A stretch of 64,000 bases of DNA from Clostridium sp. CS001 (GTDB lineage Bacteria; Bacillota; Clostridia; Clostridiales; Clostridiaceae): contig NZ_JAIZZN010000001.1 in assembly GCF_020443565.1 (NCBI RefSeq), positions 248,001 to 312,000 of the forward strand, given 5' to 3'. The notes under the pieces were generated by a model. That model worked only from the letters and a program-made list of their open reading frames with translations. It did not search any database and was not told where the DNA came from. This document shows, one piece after another, positions 63,440 through 64,000 of the stretch. Every line of letters begins with the position of its first letter. The first letter of the stretch is position 1. A program made the position numbers and the translations under genes.

Positions 63440-64000
63440 TTATACTATAACAATTTTGCCTTCATTTAGCTTCATAACTATGTTTGAGCCTTCACTAACC
63501 TTGTTTTGAAGATAGTAATCTGCAAGCTCATCTTCAATGTATTTTTGAATAGTTCTTCTAAGTGGTCTTGCACCATATTTCTCATCATACCCTTTTTCTA
63601 ATATAAAATCCTTTACCTCTTCAGAAATATCCAATGTAATTTTCTTTTCTTTTACCTCTCCCACTACTTCCATAATCATTAAATCTACTATTTTACGAAG
63701 TTCTTCTTTTTTAAGAAGCGTAAATATAATTGTCTCATCTACTCTATTTAAAAATTCTGGTCTAAAGGTTTCTTTTAATGCGTCTTTGACACGAGCTTCT
63801 AGTATATCGTAACCATCTTTTGCAAACCCGATGCTACCAGTTTTAAATTGAGTACCTGCGTTGGATGTCATTATTATTACGGTATTCTCAAAGAAAACTG
63901 TTCTGCCTTGACTATCTGTTAGTCTTCCATCTTCAAGGATTTGAAGTAACATGTTAAATACATCTGAGTGAGCTTTTTCTATTTCATCTAAAAGAATTAC
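63440..64000 (-). CDS. clpC: ClpC-type AAA+ ATPase, C-terminal part
   Basis: The frame enters at the right edge with Walker B VILLDEIEKAHSDVFNMLLQ. It continues with sensor and arginine-finger segments (TSNAGTQFKTG, FRPEFLNRVDE) and the D2-small domain ending GARPLRRTIQKYIEDELADY. This is the second AAA module of a Clp/Hsp100 unfoldase. ClpC rather than ClpB or ClpE is inferred from the sequence style. The N-terminus and the mcsAB-ctsR neighbours lie outside the window. Confidence 0.9.
   Translation of the reverse strand, partial: VILLDEIEKAHSDVFNMLLQILEDGRLTDSQGRTVFFENTVIIMTSNAGTQFKTGSIGFAKDGYDILEARVKDALKETFRPEFLNRVDETIIFTLLKKEELRKIVDLMIMEVVGEVKEKKITLDISEEVKDFILEKGYDEKYGARPLRRTIQKYIEDELADYYLQNKVSEGSNIVMKLNEGKIVIV

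Overview
The window is AT-rich, densely coded DNA from an endospore-forming anaerobic Firmicute, most likely Clostridium sensu stricto. This rests on the gene order and on the sporulation genes spoVS, spoVM and ylbJ together with the pta-ackA acetate pair. No rRNA, tRNA, CRISPR array, prophage or intact insertion sequence was recognised.

Positions 1-41 kb are conserved core genome, mostly on the minus strand. Read in the direction of transcription, the first block runs pta-ackA, then DUF177-rpmF-plsX-acpP-rnc-radical SAM-spoVS-(32-aa membrane peptide)-smc-ftsY-ylxM-ffh-rpsP-khpA-rimM-trmD-rplS-rbgA. It covers acetate energy metabolism, lipid initiation, ribosome assembly, SRP targeting and chromosome organisation. 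A short plus-strand island (tmcAL, ylbJ) is followed by a coiled-coil protein, coaD, rsmD, recG, fakA-like and yloU on the minus strand, then rpmB on the plus strand. The next minus-strand block is yicC-remA-gmk-rpoZ-coaBC-priA-def-fmt-rsmB-rlmN-prpC-prkC-rsgA-rpe-thiN, followed by a 55-aa membrane protein and spoVM. The two last genes are too short for ordinary ORF calling.

Positions 41-46 kb hold an aminotransferase, a purine permease behind a guanine-type riboswitch with a visible terminator/antiterminator, a type I asparaginase, a small conserved-looking protein and a ferritin-like protein.

Positions 46-64 kb are accessory. They contain a 983-aa secreted glycosidase-like protein, a Cys-type glutathione peroxidase next to an OhrR-like regulator, and a SEC-C/YkgJ cysteine-cluster protein. 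A Bce-type antimicrobial peptide module (response regulator, kinase, ABC ATPase, compact FtsX permease) sits beside a VanZ-family protein. Two lipoproteins, an FAD oxidoreductase pair, a PAP2 phosphatase and the 3' end of clpC complete the stretch.

The most unusual signals are: (i) a three-stem structured leader, or small mobile element, directly before the OhrR-like gene; (ii) a dispersed 37-bp intergenic repeat whose hairpin shows a compensatory base-pair change; (iii) a recombination scar at 52.4-52.8 kb joining a decayed copy of the oxidoreductase tail to a headless HTH gene; (iv) an oxidoreductase partner whose conserved Cys-rich N-terminus is open but has no start codon; and (v) an unexplained multi-hairpin leader on the DUF177-rpmF operon. 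Starts quoted below were moved from the longest ORF wherever a better Shine-Dalgarno (SD) was visible.
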